From: DASWNP01 sp036399175
GTDB lineage: Bacteria; Acidobacteriota; Blastocatellia; Pyrinomonadales; Pyrinomonadaceae
Length of the DNA: 64,000 bases
Assembly: GCA_036399175.1 (NCBI GenBank)
Contig: DASWNP010000005.1
Coordinates: 8,957-72,956, forward strand
Reading direction: 5' to 3'
Below are positions 51,237-59,999 of the stretch, piece by piece. Both the position numbers and the translations under genes were made by a program. Each line of letters begins with the position of its first letter. The stretch's first letter is position 1. The notes beneath the pieces were generated by a model. It did not search any database and was not told the DNA's origin. It saw nothing but the letters and a program-made list of their open reading frames with translations.

Positions 51237-51265
51237 AATATACTCGTTATGACGACTATTGTCAA
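51237..51265 (-). promoter_or_regulatory. marR promoter with operator in its spacer
   Basis: Minus-strand reading: TTGACA (51265-51260), 17 nt, TATATT (51242-51237). The spacer is the operator word (CAATAGTCGTCATAACGA including flanks), so bound MarR would occupy the promoter. Predicted start of transcription is at or next to the GTG at 51229. Confidence 0.85.
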
Positions 51266-51484
51266 GACGAGAATTGCGGGCTCGTCTCCCGGGCGACGGT
51301 GAAGGGGCGTCATGGCTCGAACATCTCATGTCGAGCCGGGCACGGCGGAGGCGTAGGCGAGCCAAGCGCTGGCCGAGGCATAGGAAGCTTTCGTCGGCGC
51401 AGGCGTCTCTTGTGCGCACGCGAATTTTCTATGGTATATGTTATCGAACGGGCAAATTCTCCGACGAAAAAACAGAGACCTTAA

Positions 51485-52669
51485 ATGTCGAAGACCGACG
51501 CAACAGGAAAGAGCATCGTCTCCGAAGGCTTCGAGCCGGAGGGACGACCGACGTGGGCTGAGATAAATCTGGATGCGCTGGCGGCGAATTTCCGCGCCGT
51601 GCGCGAGCGTGTGGGGGCGGGCGTGAAGATGATGGGCGTCGTCAAGGCCGACGCTTACGGGCACGGGGCGGTGCGCTGCGCGCGGAGGCTGGCGGCGGAG
51701 GGCGCAGACTGGTTCGGCGTGGCGCTGCCGGAGGAAGGCGTCCGGCTGCGCGAGGCCGGAATCCGTCAGCCGATTCTTCTGCTCGGCGGCTTCTGGGAAG
51801 GGCAGGCCGAAAGCTGCATCAGGCACGACCTCGTGCCGGTTGTCTATCGCCTCGACATGGTGAGCGCGCTCGACGAGGCGGCGCGACGCGCGAGCGTCGT
51901 GCGCGACGTTCACGTCAAGATTGATACGGGGATGGGTCGGCTCGGCGTGCGCTACGACGTGGCGAGCGAGTTCGCCGCCGCGCTCCGACGCTTCGAGCAC
52001 GTTCGCGTCAACGGCGTGATGACACACTTCGCGGCGGCGGACGACCCCGACCGCAACTGTTTTACGGAAGAGCAGGTGGCGCGTTTTCGTGAGGCGCAAG
52101 AGGCGTTTCGAGAGCAGGGGCACGAGCCCACTTTCGAGGACATGGCGAACTCTGCCGGGACACTCGCTTTCCCTTCGGCGTGGGGCAACATGGTTCGACC
52201 GGGCGGCGTGCTCTACGGTCTCTGGCGCGACGTGCTGCCGCCGCTCGCCGAGCCGCTCGCGCTTCGAGCCGTGATGTCTGTGCGCTCGCGCATCATCCTT
52301 CTCAAGCCGGTTCACAGGGGCGAAACTTTGGGGTACGGATGCACCTTCGAGGCTTCGCGCGAGATGCTCGTGGCGACGCTGCCAATCGGATACCACGACG
52401 GCTACATGCGCGGGCTGTCGAATCGTGGGCGCGCGGTCGTCGGCGGCAGGTTCGCTCCGGTGGTCGGGCGCATCTCGATGGATTTGACGCTCCTGGACGT
52501 GACGGACGTGCCGGGCGTCGGCGTCGGCGACCGCGTCACGCTGCTCGGGGAGGACGGCGACCTTTTAGTTCCTGCCGAAGACATCGCCAGTACGGTCGGG
52601 ACGCTCTCATACGAAGTGACCTGCGGCATCAGCGCGCGCGTGCCGCGCGTCTATCTTCCGCAGGAGTGA
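51485..52669 (+). CDS. alr: Alanine racemase
   Basis: A 394-residue PLP enzyme supplying D-alanine for peptidoglycan. PTWAEINLDALAANFRAVRE, the PLP Lys in MMGVVKADAYGHGAV, HVKIDTGMGRLGVR and the catalytic Tyr in LGYGCTFEA are all intact, as is GRISMDLTLLDVTD. ATG at 51485 just after ACCTTAA, with no strong Shine-Dalgarno. Divergent from marR. Confidence 0.97.
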   Translation: MSKTDATGKSIVSEGFEPEGRPTWAEINLDALAANFRAVRERVGAGVKMMGVVKADAYGHGAVRCARRLAAEGADWFGVALPEEGVRLREAGIRQPILLLGGFWEGQAESCIRHDLVPVVYRLDMVSALDEAARRASVVRDVHVKIDTGMGRLGVRYDVASEFAAALRRFEHVRVNGVMTHFAAADDPDRNCFTEEQVARFREAQEAFREQGHEPTFEDMANSAGTLAFPSAWGNMVRPGGVLYGLWRDVLPPLAEPLALRAVMSVRSRIILLKPVHRGETLGYGCTFEASREMLVATLPIGYHDGYMRGLSNRGRAVVGGRFAPVVGRISMDLTLLDVTDVPGVGVGDRVTLLGEDGDLLVPAEDIASTVGTLSYEVTCGISARVPRVYLPQE

Positions 52670-52717
52670 GGCGGGAGATTCGAGCGAGTTTGAAGTGCGT
52701 GCTGACGGAAGCGTCAG

Positions 52718-52760
52718 AAGAGGCGTGCGACTACGGCGAGTCGCACGCCTCTTTCGTTTG
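52718..52760. terminator. Bidirectional terminator between alr and tonB
   Basis: A 15-bp stem (52718-52732 with 52739-52753), 6-nt loop, then TTTCGTTT on the right and GAA-rich sequence on the left. Convergent genes flank it. Confidence 0.85.
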
Positions 52761-52779
52761 CGGGAAAGGCGAGGGCGCT

Positions 52780-53607
52780 TTATTGAAGCACGAAGTTGTA
52801 GGTGATGAAGCCAGACACTTTGACGGGTTGGTTTGTGAGCAGTGTCGGCGTGAAGCGCACGCGATAGGCCGCCTCGACGGCTGCTTGTCGAAGCAGTGGA
52901 TGGCCGCCGGTGGCCTGCGCGGAGACGACCTTGCCGCGCTCGTCAACGAGTATCTGCACGGTGACTATGCCCTGCGCGCGCGCGGCTCTGGCGATGGCCG
53001 GATAGGCGGGCGTCGGCTTGTCTATGGCTCTGCCGTTGATGACGCCGAGCGAAATCGGCCTTCTTTCGACGGGCGGCGCGGGCGTCGCCTTCGGCGTGAT
53101 GCGCGGCGGTTCCGGCGCATCCTCCGGGTCGCGGACGATGACTCCGCCGGGCGAGTTGCTGTTCCTCGTGCCGTCGGGGCTGCCGCCGAGCGAAGTCGGG
53201 CCGATAGGCCCCGCGTTCTCGACCGGGTCGCTCGTCAGATTACTGATGGCGACAGGCGTTCCGGCGCGCACCTCTCTGGTTTCGCGGCTGGCGATGCGGT
53301 CATCTCGATACGGCGTGATGACGGAGACTTCGGGTCTGGAAGCTATCTGCGGCGCGGCGCTGGAGCGCGCGACGGCGCGAGGCGCTTCGCGTGTCTCGGG
53401 CGCGGTTTGAGGCTGCGACGGCGGGAAGCGCATAATCATCACCACGTCGAACTGCTGTTCTTCGAGGCGCGCATTGTAAGCGTAGATGCTGCCGACGCCC
53501 GCGACCATCAGCAGCACGACATAGAAGGCGAGCGTGCCGAGGAAAAAAGTGCTCTTACGTTTCAGGTCTTTCTTATGCGAGCCTGATTCAATCAAGTTGC
53601 CAAACAT
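52780..53607 (-). CDS. TonB-family energy-transducing protein
   Basis: A 275-residue protein. A charged cytoplasmic N-terminus is followed by one span (about residues 22-43: FFLGTLAFYVVLLMVAGVGS), a Pro-rich periplasmic stretch and a C-terminal TonB domain (about 195-275: KPTPAYPAIARAARAQGIVTVQILVDERGKV, AAYRVRFTPT). It couples the proton-motive force to outer-membrane receptors. exbB and exbD are not adjacent. GGAGGACTAG precedes the ATG. Confidence 0.88.
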   Translation of the reverse strand: MFGNLIESGSHKKDLKRKSTFFLGTLAFYVVLLMVAGVGSIYAYNARLEEQQFDVVMIMRFPPSQPQTAPETREAPRAVARSSAAPQIASRPEVSVITPYRDDRIASRETREVRAGTPVAISNLTSDPVENAGPIGPTSLGGSPDGTRNSNSPGGVIVRDPEDAPEPPRITPKATPAPPVERRPISLGVINGRAIDKPTPAYPAIARAARAQGIVTVQILVDERGKVVSAQATGGHPLLRQAAVEAAYRVRFTPTLLTNQPVKVSGFITYNFVLQ

Positions 53608-53957
53608 TCTTCTAGTCCTCCCTCACGCCGGTGCCTTCGGGTCGGGGAGTGCGTCATCAACTTTAGACACCGGCGCGACGCCGTTCGTTCCAGAAATTAG
53701 ACGATGGACGATAGACGATAGACGATGGACAGAAGCAGACGATGTACAGAAGCAGACAATGGACGATAGACGATGGACGATGGCCTGTCAGTCTCAGCGT
53801 CTCTTCTTCTCAATCCTCGTCTCGGAGCCGCTCGCATCCGTCGCCACTAGTCTATCGTCTATCGTCCATCGTCTATCGTCCATTTGTATCTTGAGGCGCA
53901 AATCTTTTAGGATGAGTCGCTCTTTTCGTGTTCGATAATCGTGGAGGACAAAGTTTC
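53608..53957. other. Divergent gap dominated by a repeat element
   Basis: 350 nt between tonB (minus) and the EncFtn-like gene (plus). No ORF is supported. Most of it is the family D repeat (53698-53884); the rest holds the two ribosome-binding sites. No convincing promoter was identified by eye. Confidence 0.5.
53698..53884. repeat. Tandem-unit inverted repeat, family D
   Basis: Left units GACGATG, GACGATA, GACGATA, GACGATG, then a diverged ACAGAAGCAGAC block and a second GACGATG/GACGATA run. Right arm TCTATCGTCTATCGTCCATC then GTCTATCGTCCATTTGT. The longest element in the window (187 bp) and the only large one between divergent genes. Confidence 0.85.
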
Positions 53958-54269
53958 ATGGCGACGAGTGCAGAGTGGCATGAGAATTATGAGAAGATGA
54001 GCGAAGAGACGCTTAACTTTTCGCGCGCCATCAAGTCTTTGCAGGAAGAGCTGGAAGCGGTCGATTGGTACAACCAGCGCGCCGAGGCGACGAAGGACGA
54101 GCAGCTTCGGCGCATCCTTGAGCACAACCGCGACGAGGAGGTAGAGCACGCCATGATGACGCTCGAATACCTGCGCCGCATGAGCGCCGTCTTCGACGAG
54201 CACATGCGGACATACCTTTTCAAGACGGGCGACATCGTCGAGATAGAGAAAGAGGCGGAAGGCCACTGA
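53958..54269 (+). CDS. Encapsulated-ferritin-like (EncFtn) protein without targeting peptide
   Basis: A 103-residue two-helix ferritin that would form its four-helix bundle only as a dimer. QEELEAVDWYNQR and HNRDEEVEHAMMTLEYLRR match the ferroxidase motifs of the Rhodospirillum rubrum encapsulated ferritin: Glu31, Trp37, Tyr38, Glu61 and His64 here correspond to its Glu32, Trp38, Tyr39, Glu62 and His65. The protein stops soon after HMRTYLFKTGDIVEIEKEAEGH and has no C-terminal encapsulin-docking peptide. No encapsulin gene is in the flanking 10 kb on either side. GTGGAGGAC precedes the ATG. Confidence 0.85.
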   Translation: MATSAEWHENYEKMSEETLNFSRAIKSLQEELEAVDWYNQRAEATKDEQLRRILEHNRDEEVEHAMMTLEYLRRMSAVFDEHMRTYLFKTGDIVEIEKEAEGH

Positions 54270-54285
54270 GAGCCTTCCGCTTTTT
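54255..54285 (+). terminator. Intrinsic terminator overlapping the EncFtn stop codon
   Basis: GCGGAAGGC (54255-54263) pairs with GCCTTCCGC (54272-54280), then TTTTT. The stop codon TGA (54267-54269) is in the hairpin loop. Confidence 0.9.
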
Positions 54286-54458
54286 CGTTTGAACGAACGC
54301 CGGGCTGGTCGCACTTGAATTCATCCGTCGTTGCTCGAAGCGCCTTCGAGGCTGCATCCCTCAGATTTTCAGGCGAGGGAAGCGCCCTTCTGAAGAACAT
54401 GCCCGAGCCGAAGCGGCGCGTTTGTTGAAGACGCATTCTCAAAGGAAAGGATGACAAG

Positions 54459-55742
<1,284 letters not shown>

Positions 55743-55873
55743 GACGGACGATGGACGATGGACGATAGACGATAGCCAGTCCGCCTCTTTTCATCGTGCG
55801 TAGTCTCAAGGTTCGTTAATGACTATCGTCCTTTTCTGTCGTCCATCGTCTATCGTCCATCGTCCATCGTCCG
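55743..55873. repeat. Tandem-unit inverted repeat, family D
   Basis: Left GGACGATGGACGATGGACGA then TAGACGATAG; right CTGTCGTCCATCGTCTATCG then TCCATCGTCCATCGTCC. A good Shine-Dalgarno (GAGGAGAAAGAG) lies between the right arm and the next ATG at 55885. Confidence 0.85.
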
Positions 55874-55884
55874 AGGAGAAAGAG

Positions 55885-56247
55885 ATGCAGGAAAAGATTA
55901 CCGTCTACGAGAAGCCGACTTGAACGAAGTGCCGCGAGCTGGACAGGCTGCTCCGTGAGAGCGGCGTCAATTACGAGAAGGTGAATTACTACGTCGAGCC
56001 TCTGAGCGAAGCTAAGCTGCGCGAGCTTGTCGGCAAGATGGAAGTTTCGCCGCGCGAGCTACTGCGCAAGAGCGAGTCCGCCTACCGCGAGCTGGGGCTC
56101 GGCCAACGCGAAGTCTCGGACGAAGAACTCATCGCGCTGATGGCCGAGCATCCCGATTTGCTTCAACGTCCAATCGTCGAGCGAGGCGCACGCGCCGTGC
56201 TCGCGCGCCCGGTCGAGAACGTCCGCGCGCTGCTCGAAGACGTTTGA
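55885..56247 (+). CDS. ArsC/Spx-like thioredoxin-fold protein with in-frame UGA at the redox Cys (candidate selenoprotein)
   Basis: With UGA at 55921-55923 read as selenocysteine this is 120 residues: MQEKITVYEKPT-U-TKC then RELDRLLRESG. ArsC/Spx-fold proteins have CxxC or a lone Cys exactly here (YxxPxCxxC); homologues with Cys are typically KPTCTTCRK. So UGA replaces the attacking Cys of a UxxC motif. GAGGAGA lies 6 nt before the ATG at 55885. Downstream (KVNYYVEPLSEAKLRELVGK, SPRELLRKSESAYRELGLG, HPDLLQRPIVERGARAVLARP) is intact ArsC-family sequence. A conventional caller would start at GTG 55981 and lose the active site. Alternatives: sequencing error in one base, or a pseudogene; the rest of the frame argues against decay. 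Confidence 0.75.
55931..55965 (+). promoter_or_regulatory. Candidate bacterial SECIS hairpin
   Basis: GCCGC (55931-55935) pairs with GCGGC (55961-55965), and GAGC (55936-55939) with GCTC (55950-55953), closing a 10-nt loop (TGGACAGGCT). It begins 7 nt after the UGA, inside the coding region, as bacterial SECIS elements do. The bulge between the two stem parts on the 3' side is large, so the fold needs a proper test. Confidence 0.4.
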
Positions 56248-56360
56248 GCTGCGACTCGGTTTTTTAATCACCTCCGCGCCCTCTTTCCCGATGCTTTCTC
56301 CGCGCTAAATGTCTTCGTCGCAAGTCTCGCCTGAAAGCTGATAAAGAGGCGCGAAACTGT

Positions 56361-56426
56361 TAAAATAGCAGTGAAATCGAGAGGTTCGTAACTGCGAGCT
56401 TCCCGCCGTTCGGACGGGAAGTTTTT
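56361..56426 (+). promoter_or_regulatory. radA leader: possible -10 box and terminator-like hairpin
   Basis: TAAAAT (56361-56366) is a plausible -10 without a clear -35. CTTCCCG (56399-56405) pairs with CGGGAAG (56415-56421) followed by TTTTT (56422-56426), an intrinsic-terminator shape 29 nt before the radA start. It may end the upstream transcript or attenuate radA. Confidence 0.45.
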
Positions 56427-56454
56427 GGCGTTTGAGCCGGGGAGAGGGAAGCGA

Positions 56455-57834
56455 GTGGCGAAAGCGGCGGGGACGGTTTACGTCTGTCAGAAGTGCGGGC
56501 ATCAGGAGCGCAAGTGGCTGGGCAAGTGCCCGGATTGCGGCGAGTGGAGTTCGTTTGTCGAAGAGCGTGCGCGCCCCGGTGTCAATCCGAAATCGACGGC
56601 GGCACGTGTCGGCGGCTTCGCTCTGCGCGAAGTGAAGCCGATTCGCTACGACGAAATCGAGTCGCAGGACGACGCGCGCGTCTCGTCGGGTATCACGGAG
56701 TTCGACCGCGTGCTCGGCGGCGGCATCGTGCCCGGTAGCCTCGTGCTCATCGGGGGCGACCCCGGCATCGGCAAGAGCACGCTGCTGCTGGAAGTGGCAG
56801 ACAAGTTGAGCGCGGGCGAAGCGCGCGTGCTCTACGTGTCGGGCGAAGAGTCGGAGCGGCAGATAAAGATGCGCGGCGAACGTCTCGGCATCGAAGCTAA
56901 GAACCTGTATCTCCTGCCGGAGACGAACCTCGAAAGCATCCTCGATGAAATCGAACGGATAAAGCCGTCGGCCATCATCGTCGATTCAATTCAGACGGTC
57001 TTTTCGTCGAAGCTCGAAAGCGCGCCCGGCTCCGTCTCGCAGGTGAGAGAAGTGGCCGGGCAGTTTCTCATGCTGGCGAAGAACCGAACCATCCCGGTCT
57101 TCCTCATCGGCCACGTCACGAAAGAGGGCTCGATTGCGGGCCCGAAGGCTTTGGAGCACATCGTCGATACGGTGCTCTACTTCGAGGGCGAGCGACATCA
57201 CAACCATCGCATCGTGCGCGCGGCGAAGAACCGTTTCGGCGCGGCCAACGAACTCGGCGTCTTCGAGATGACGGGGACGGGGCTCGTGCCCGTCGCCAAT
57301 CCTTCGGAGATGTTTTTGCAGGAGCGACCCGAAAACGTCGCGGGCTCTGTCGTCACGGCCTGCATGGAAGGGACGCGCCCTGTGCTCGTCGAGATACAGG
57401 CGCTCGTCTCCAGCTCGAAATACGGCACGGGGCGGCGCATGGCTCAGGGCTTCGACACAAACCGCATGGCACTCCTTATCGCCATGCTTGAGAAGCGCGT
57501 CGGCCTTCAACTGCTCGGCGACGACGTTTTCGTCAACGTGGCGGGCGGCTTAGAGATTGACGAACCGGCGGCTGACCTCGGAGTGGTCGCTGCCATCGCG
57601 TCGAGCTTCAAGAGCAAACCCATCGAGCCGCAGACCGCCGTCTTCGGCGAGGTCGGCCTGACGGGCGAAGTGCGCGGCGCGATGCAGGCACAGGTGCGCG
57701 CGCGCGAAGCGCAAACCCTCGGCTTCAAAAAAATCGTCATGCCCGCCTCCAACACCGCCGGACTCGAACGCCTCCTCGGCCTACGCGTCGTCGGCGTCCG
57801 CTCCGTCGAAGAAGCTTTGGACGAACTTTTCTAA
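56455..57834 (+). CDS. radA: DNA repair protein RadA (Sms)
   Basis: A 459-residue protein. An N-terminal zinc finger (YVCQKCGHQERKWLGKCPDCG) is followed by a RecA-like ATPase with Walker A GGDPGIGKSTL, the RadA-specific KNRFG motif, and a C-terminal Lon-protease-like domain (about residues 290-459). It drives branch migration in recombination. The GTG at 56455 (VAKAAGTVYVCQKC) has GGAGAGGGAAG upstream; an extension to 56425 would overlap the T run of the hairpin. Confidence 0.97.
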   Translation: MAKAAGTVYVCQKCGHQERKWLGKCPDCGEWSSFVEERARPGVNPKSTAARVGGFALREVKPIRYDEIESQDDARVSSGITEFDRVLGGGIVPGSLVLIGGDPGIGKSTLLLEVADKLSAGEARVLYVSGEESERQIKMRGERLGIEAKNLYLLPETNLESILDEIERIKPSAIIVDSIQTVFSSKLESAPGSVSQVREVAGQFLMLAKNRTIPVFLIGHVTKEGSIAGPKALEHIVDTVLYFEGERHHNHRIVRAAKNRFGAANELGVFEMTGTGLVPVANPSEMFLQERPENVAGSVVTACMEGTRPVLVEIQALVSSSKYGTGRRMAQGFDTNRMALLIAMLEKRVGLQLLGDDVFVNVAGGLEIDEPAADLGVVAAIASSFKSKPIEPQTAVFGEVGLTGEVRGAMQAQVRAREAQTLGFKKIVMPASNTAGLERLLGLRVVGVRSVEEALDELF

Positions 57835-57921
57835 ATGATGAATGCGGAATGATGAATGATGAATTAGAAGACAAAGCTTTCTGATTTTCATTCCGCATTC
57901 ATCATTCCGCATTCATCATTT
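57834..57921. repeat. Tandem-unit inverted repeat, family A
   Basis: Left AATGATGAATGCGGAATGAT then GAATGATGAATTAG; right ATTCCGCATTCATCATTCCG then CATTCATCATT. Loop AAAGCTTTCTG. The radA stop TAA (57832-57834) touches the left arm; the SDR ATG follows 5-6 nt after the right arm. Confidence 0.87.
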
Positions 57922-57926
57922 CTCTT

Positions 57927-58709
57927 ATGCCCGGACAGAGTTTCAGAGGATTTACTGAGCGAGTGGCGCTGGTGGTGGGCGGCGGGCGCGGGGTTGGGCG
58001 CGCGGTCGCTTTGCAGTTGGCGTTGGAGGGTGCGCTCGTCGTCGTGAGTTATGGGCGCGGCGACGCGGAGGGCGCGAGCGTCGCGCGCGAGTTGCAGGAG
58101 TTGGGGACGCTTGCTCACGCTTTTGAGGCCGACGTGTCGCAGGCCGAAGACGTGCGGCGGCTGTTCGAGCTGGTGAATGAGACTTACGGGCGGCTCGACC
58201 TGATGGTGAACTGCGCGGGGCTGGACATCTCTGAATCCGTGCCGCTCGACGAGCTGACGCCGGAGAGTTGGGACAAGGTTCTGAATCTGACGCTCAAAGG
58301 GAGTTTTCTGTGCGCGCAGGCGGCTGCCGGACTGATGCGGCGGCGTCCGTCGCCTTCTATCGTCAACGTCGCGCTCGAAGCCGGGCTGAGGGGCGAAAGC
58401 GTCGGCGCGCATCTCGTCGCCGCGCACGCCGGAGTCGTCGGTCTGACGAAGGCTCTGGCGCGCGAGCTTGCCCCCCGCATCCGCGTCAACTGCGTCGCCG
58501 TCGCCTCGCCGGAAGCGGAGATGCGTAAGTACGATGACTCGCATCAACCTACCCACTCACCGACCGCCGACCTCGGCATCTCGCGCTCCGCGCGCAAGCT
58601 CGCTCCCGACGACATCGCACGCTCCTGCATCTACCTGCTTTCCGCCGACGCCGCCTCCATCAACGGCCAGACGCTCATCGTCGGAACGAACAGCAAGTCA
58701 GAAGGATGA
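57927..58709 (+). CDS. Short-chain dehydrogenase/reductase-fold protein lacking the catalytic triad
   Basis: A 260-residue Rossmann protein. The cofactor motif GGGRGVGRAV (TGxxxGxG variant) and NCAG are intact, as is the structural Asn in LNLTLKGSF. Aligned to FabG, the catalytic Ser, Tyr and Lys read Leu, Leu and His (IVNVALEAGLRG, HLVAAHAGVVGLTKAL). So nucleotide binding is likely kept while oxidoreductase chemistry is not expected. It may be a regulatory or structural pseudoenzyme. The stop lies in the left arm of the next repeat. No Shine-Dalgarno at the start. Confidence 0.85.
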   Translation: MPGQSFRGFTERVALVVGGGRGVGRAVALQLALEGALVVVSYGRGDAEGASVARELQELGTLAHAFEADVSQAEDVRRLFELVNETYGRLDLMVNCAGLDISESVPLDELTPESWDKVLNLTLKGSFLCAQAAAGLMRRRPSPSIVNVALEAGLRGESVGAHLVAAHAGVVGLTKALARELAPRIRVNCVAVASPEAEMRKYDDSHQPTHSPTADLGISRSARKLAPDDIARSCIYLLSADAASINGQTLIVGTNSKSEG

Positions 58710-58786
58710 AGGCGGAAGGCGGAAAGTCTCTGAAGTGGGTTGAGAGTTTTTCTTATTCATCATTCCGCATTCCGCATTCATCATTT
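58700..58786. repeat. Tandem-unit inverted repeat, family A with a diverged left arm
   Basis: Left GAAGGAT, GAAGGCG, GAAGGCG, GAAAG; right ATTCATCATTCCGCATTCCG then CATTCATCATT. In the left arm every unit carries the same T-to-G change at one position (GAAGGCG against GAATGCG) while the right arm has not changed. Confidence 0.8.
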
Positions 58787-58832
58787 CTTTCTGATGACGC
58801 GCGGGCGAGGAGCGTGTTAATATCTCGTCGCC

Positions 58833-59999
58833 ATGCGCACGAACACAATCCTCATTAGAATAGTGTTTACAGGTATCCTGGTGGCGGCGGGATACGTGCT
58901 GCATCCCGTGCCGAGCTATTTTTCGATTCCGACGAAAATCCTCTCAGCCATCGTCGCCGCGCTGATTGCCGGAACCATCATCCTCTTCGAGATACGCATT
59001 CAGAGAGCTTCGCTCAAGACCTTAATCGGCGCGGCCATCGGCTCGATTATGGGCATCGTCGGCGCTTTCCTCATCGGCACGCTCATCAGTCATCAGGAGG
59101 CCGGGGCGGTCGCGCCCGAGACGAAAACCTTCCTGACACTGGCGCTCGCCTTTCTGATGGCCTACGTCGGTCTGATGGTCGGCGCGGCTAAGGGCGACTA
59201 CCTTGAGCTGTCGGCGCTCGGCGGCATCTTCAGCGATAAGACCTCGCGGCGCGACTACAAGATTCTCGACACTTCAGTCATCATCGACGGGCGTATCGCC
59301 GACGTGGCCGAGACCGGATTCCTGAGCGGCACGATTATCATTCCGCAGTTTATCCTGCGCGAGTTGCAGCAGGTCGCCGACTCGCCCGACTCCTCGAAGC
59401 GCCAGCGCGGGCGTCGCGGCCTCGACATGCTCAATCGACTTCAGAGCAACAATGCGCTCGACATCCAGATAGTCGATACAGATTTCCCTGTGATTAAAGA
59501 GGTCGATTTGAAGCTGCTTGAGCTGAGCAAGCACCTGGAAGCCGTCATCGTCACCAACGATTTCAACCTCAACAAGGTGGCGCAGCTTCACGGCGTCACG
59601 GTCTTGAACATCAACGAGCTTGCCAACGCCTTGAAGCCGGTCGTGCTGCCCGGCGAAGCGATGCGCGTCTTTATCCTGAAAGAGGGCAAGGAGTATAACC
59701 AGGGCGTCGCTTATCTGGACGACGGGACGATGGTCGTCGTCGATAACGCGCGCCGCATGATTGGCAAGAACGCCGACATCGCCGTCACAAGCGTCCTCCA
59801 AACCACCGCCGGAAAGATGATTTTCGGACGCCTCTGGGAAGAGTCGCCCGAGAACGGCGGGACGGGCGAGCATCGTTCGACAGGCGAGCATCGCGCCGTC
59901 AACGGCTCTCAGCGCCGCCCCTATCAGGGACGCGAATCGCGCTCCGCCGCACCCGCGCACCCGCGCGGCGGCGAACACGGCGAATCGGTGGCAGACTGA
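58833..59999 (+). CDS. PIN-TRAM domain membrane protein (YacL-like)
   Basis: A 388-residue protein. Four predicted spans (about residues 5-115) are followed by a PIN nuclease-like domain (about 140-260: YKILDTSVIIDGRIADV with the first Asp, PQFILRELQQVADS, VIVTNDFNLNKVA) and a TRAM RNA-binding domain (about 265-330). The Ser/Gly/Arg-rich tail is variable. Same neighbours as in Firmicutes, where yacL precedes ispD and ispF. Substrate RNA unknown. Confidence 0.93.
   Translation: MRTNTILIRIVFTGILVAAGYVLHPVPSYFSIPTKILSAIVAALIAGTIILFEIRIQRASLKTLIGAAIGSIMGIVGAFLIGTLISHQEAGAVAPETKTFLTLALAFLMAYVGLMVGAAKGDYLELSALGGIFSDKTSRRDYKILDTSVIIDGRIADVAETGFLSGTIIIPQFILRELQQVADSPDSSKRQRGRRGLDMLNRLQSNNALDIQIVDTDFPVIKEVDLKLLELSKHLEAVIVTNDFNLNKVAQLHGVTVLNINELANALKPVVLPGEAMRVFILKEGKEYNQGVAYLDDGTMVVVDNARRMIGKNADIAVTSVLQTTAGKMIFGRLWEESPENGGTGEHRSTGEHRAVNGSQRRPYQGRESRSAAPAHPRGGEHGESVAD

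Noticed and set aside
50759..51313. MarR with an N-terminal membrane span (start at 51313)
   Set aside because: The hydrophobic stretch is translated promoter and operator DNA; TTGACA-N17-TATATT lies within it.
55981..56247. A separate 88-residue protein starting at GTG 55981
   Set aside because: It lacks a ribosome-binding site and removes the redox motif of the ArsC-like fold; the Shine-Dalgarno and coding signal start at 55885.
57834..57921. Tandem-unit hairpins as ordinary intrinsic terminators
   Set aside because: Stems are AT-rich and often 25-35 bp with internal mismatches, and no T tract follows. True terminators in the window (4111, 37736, 52718, 54255) look different.
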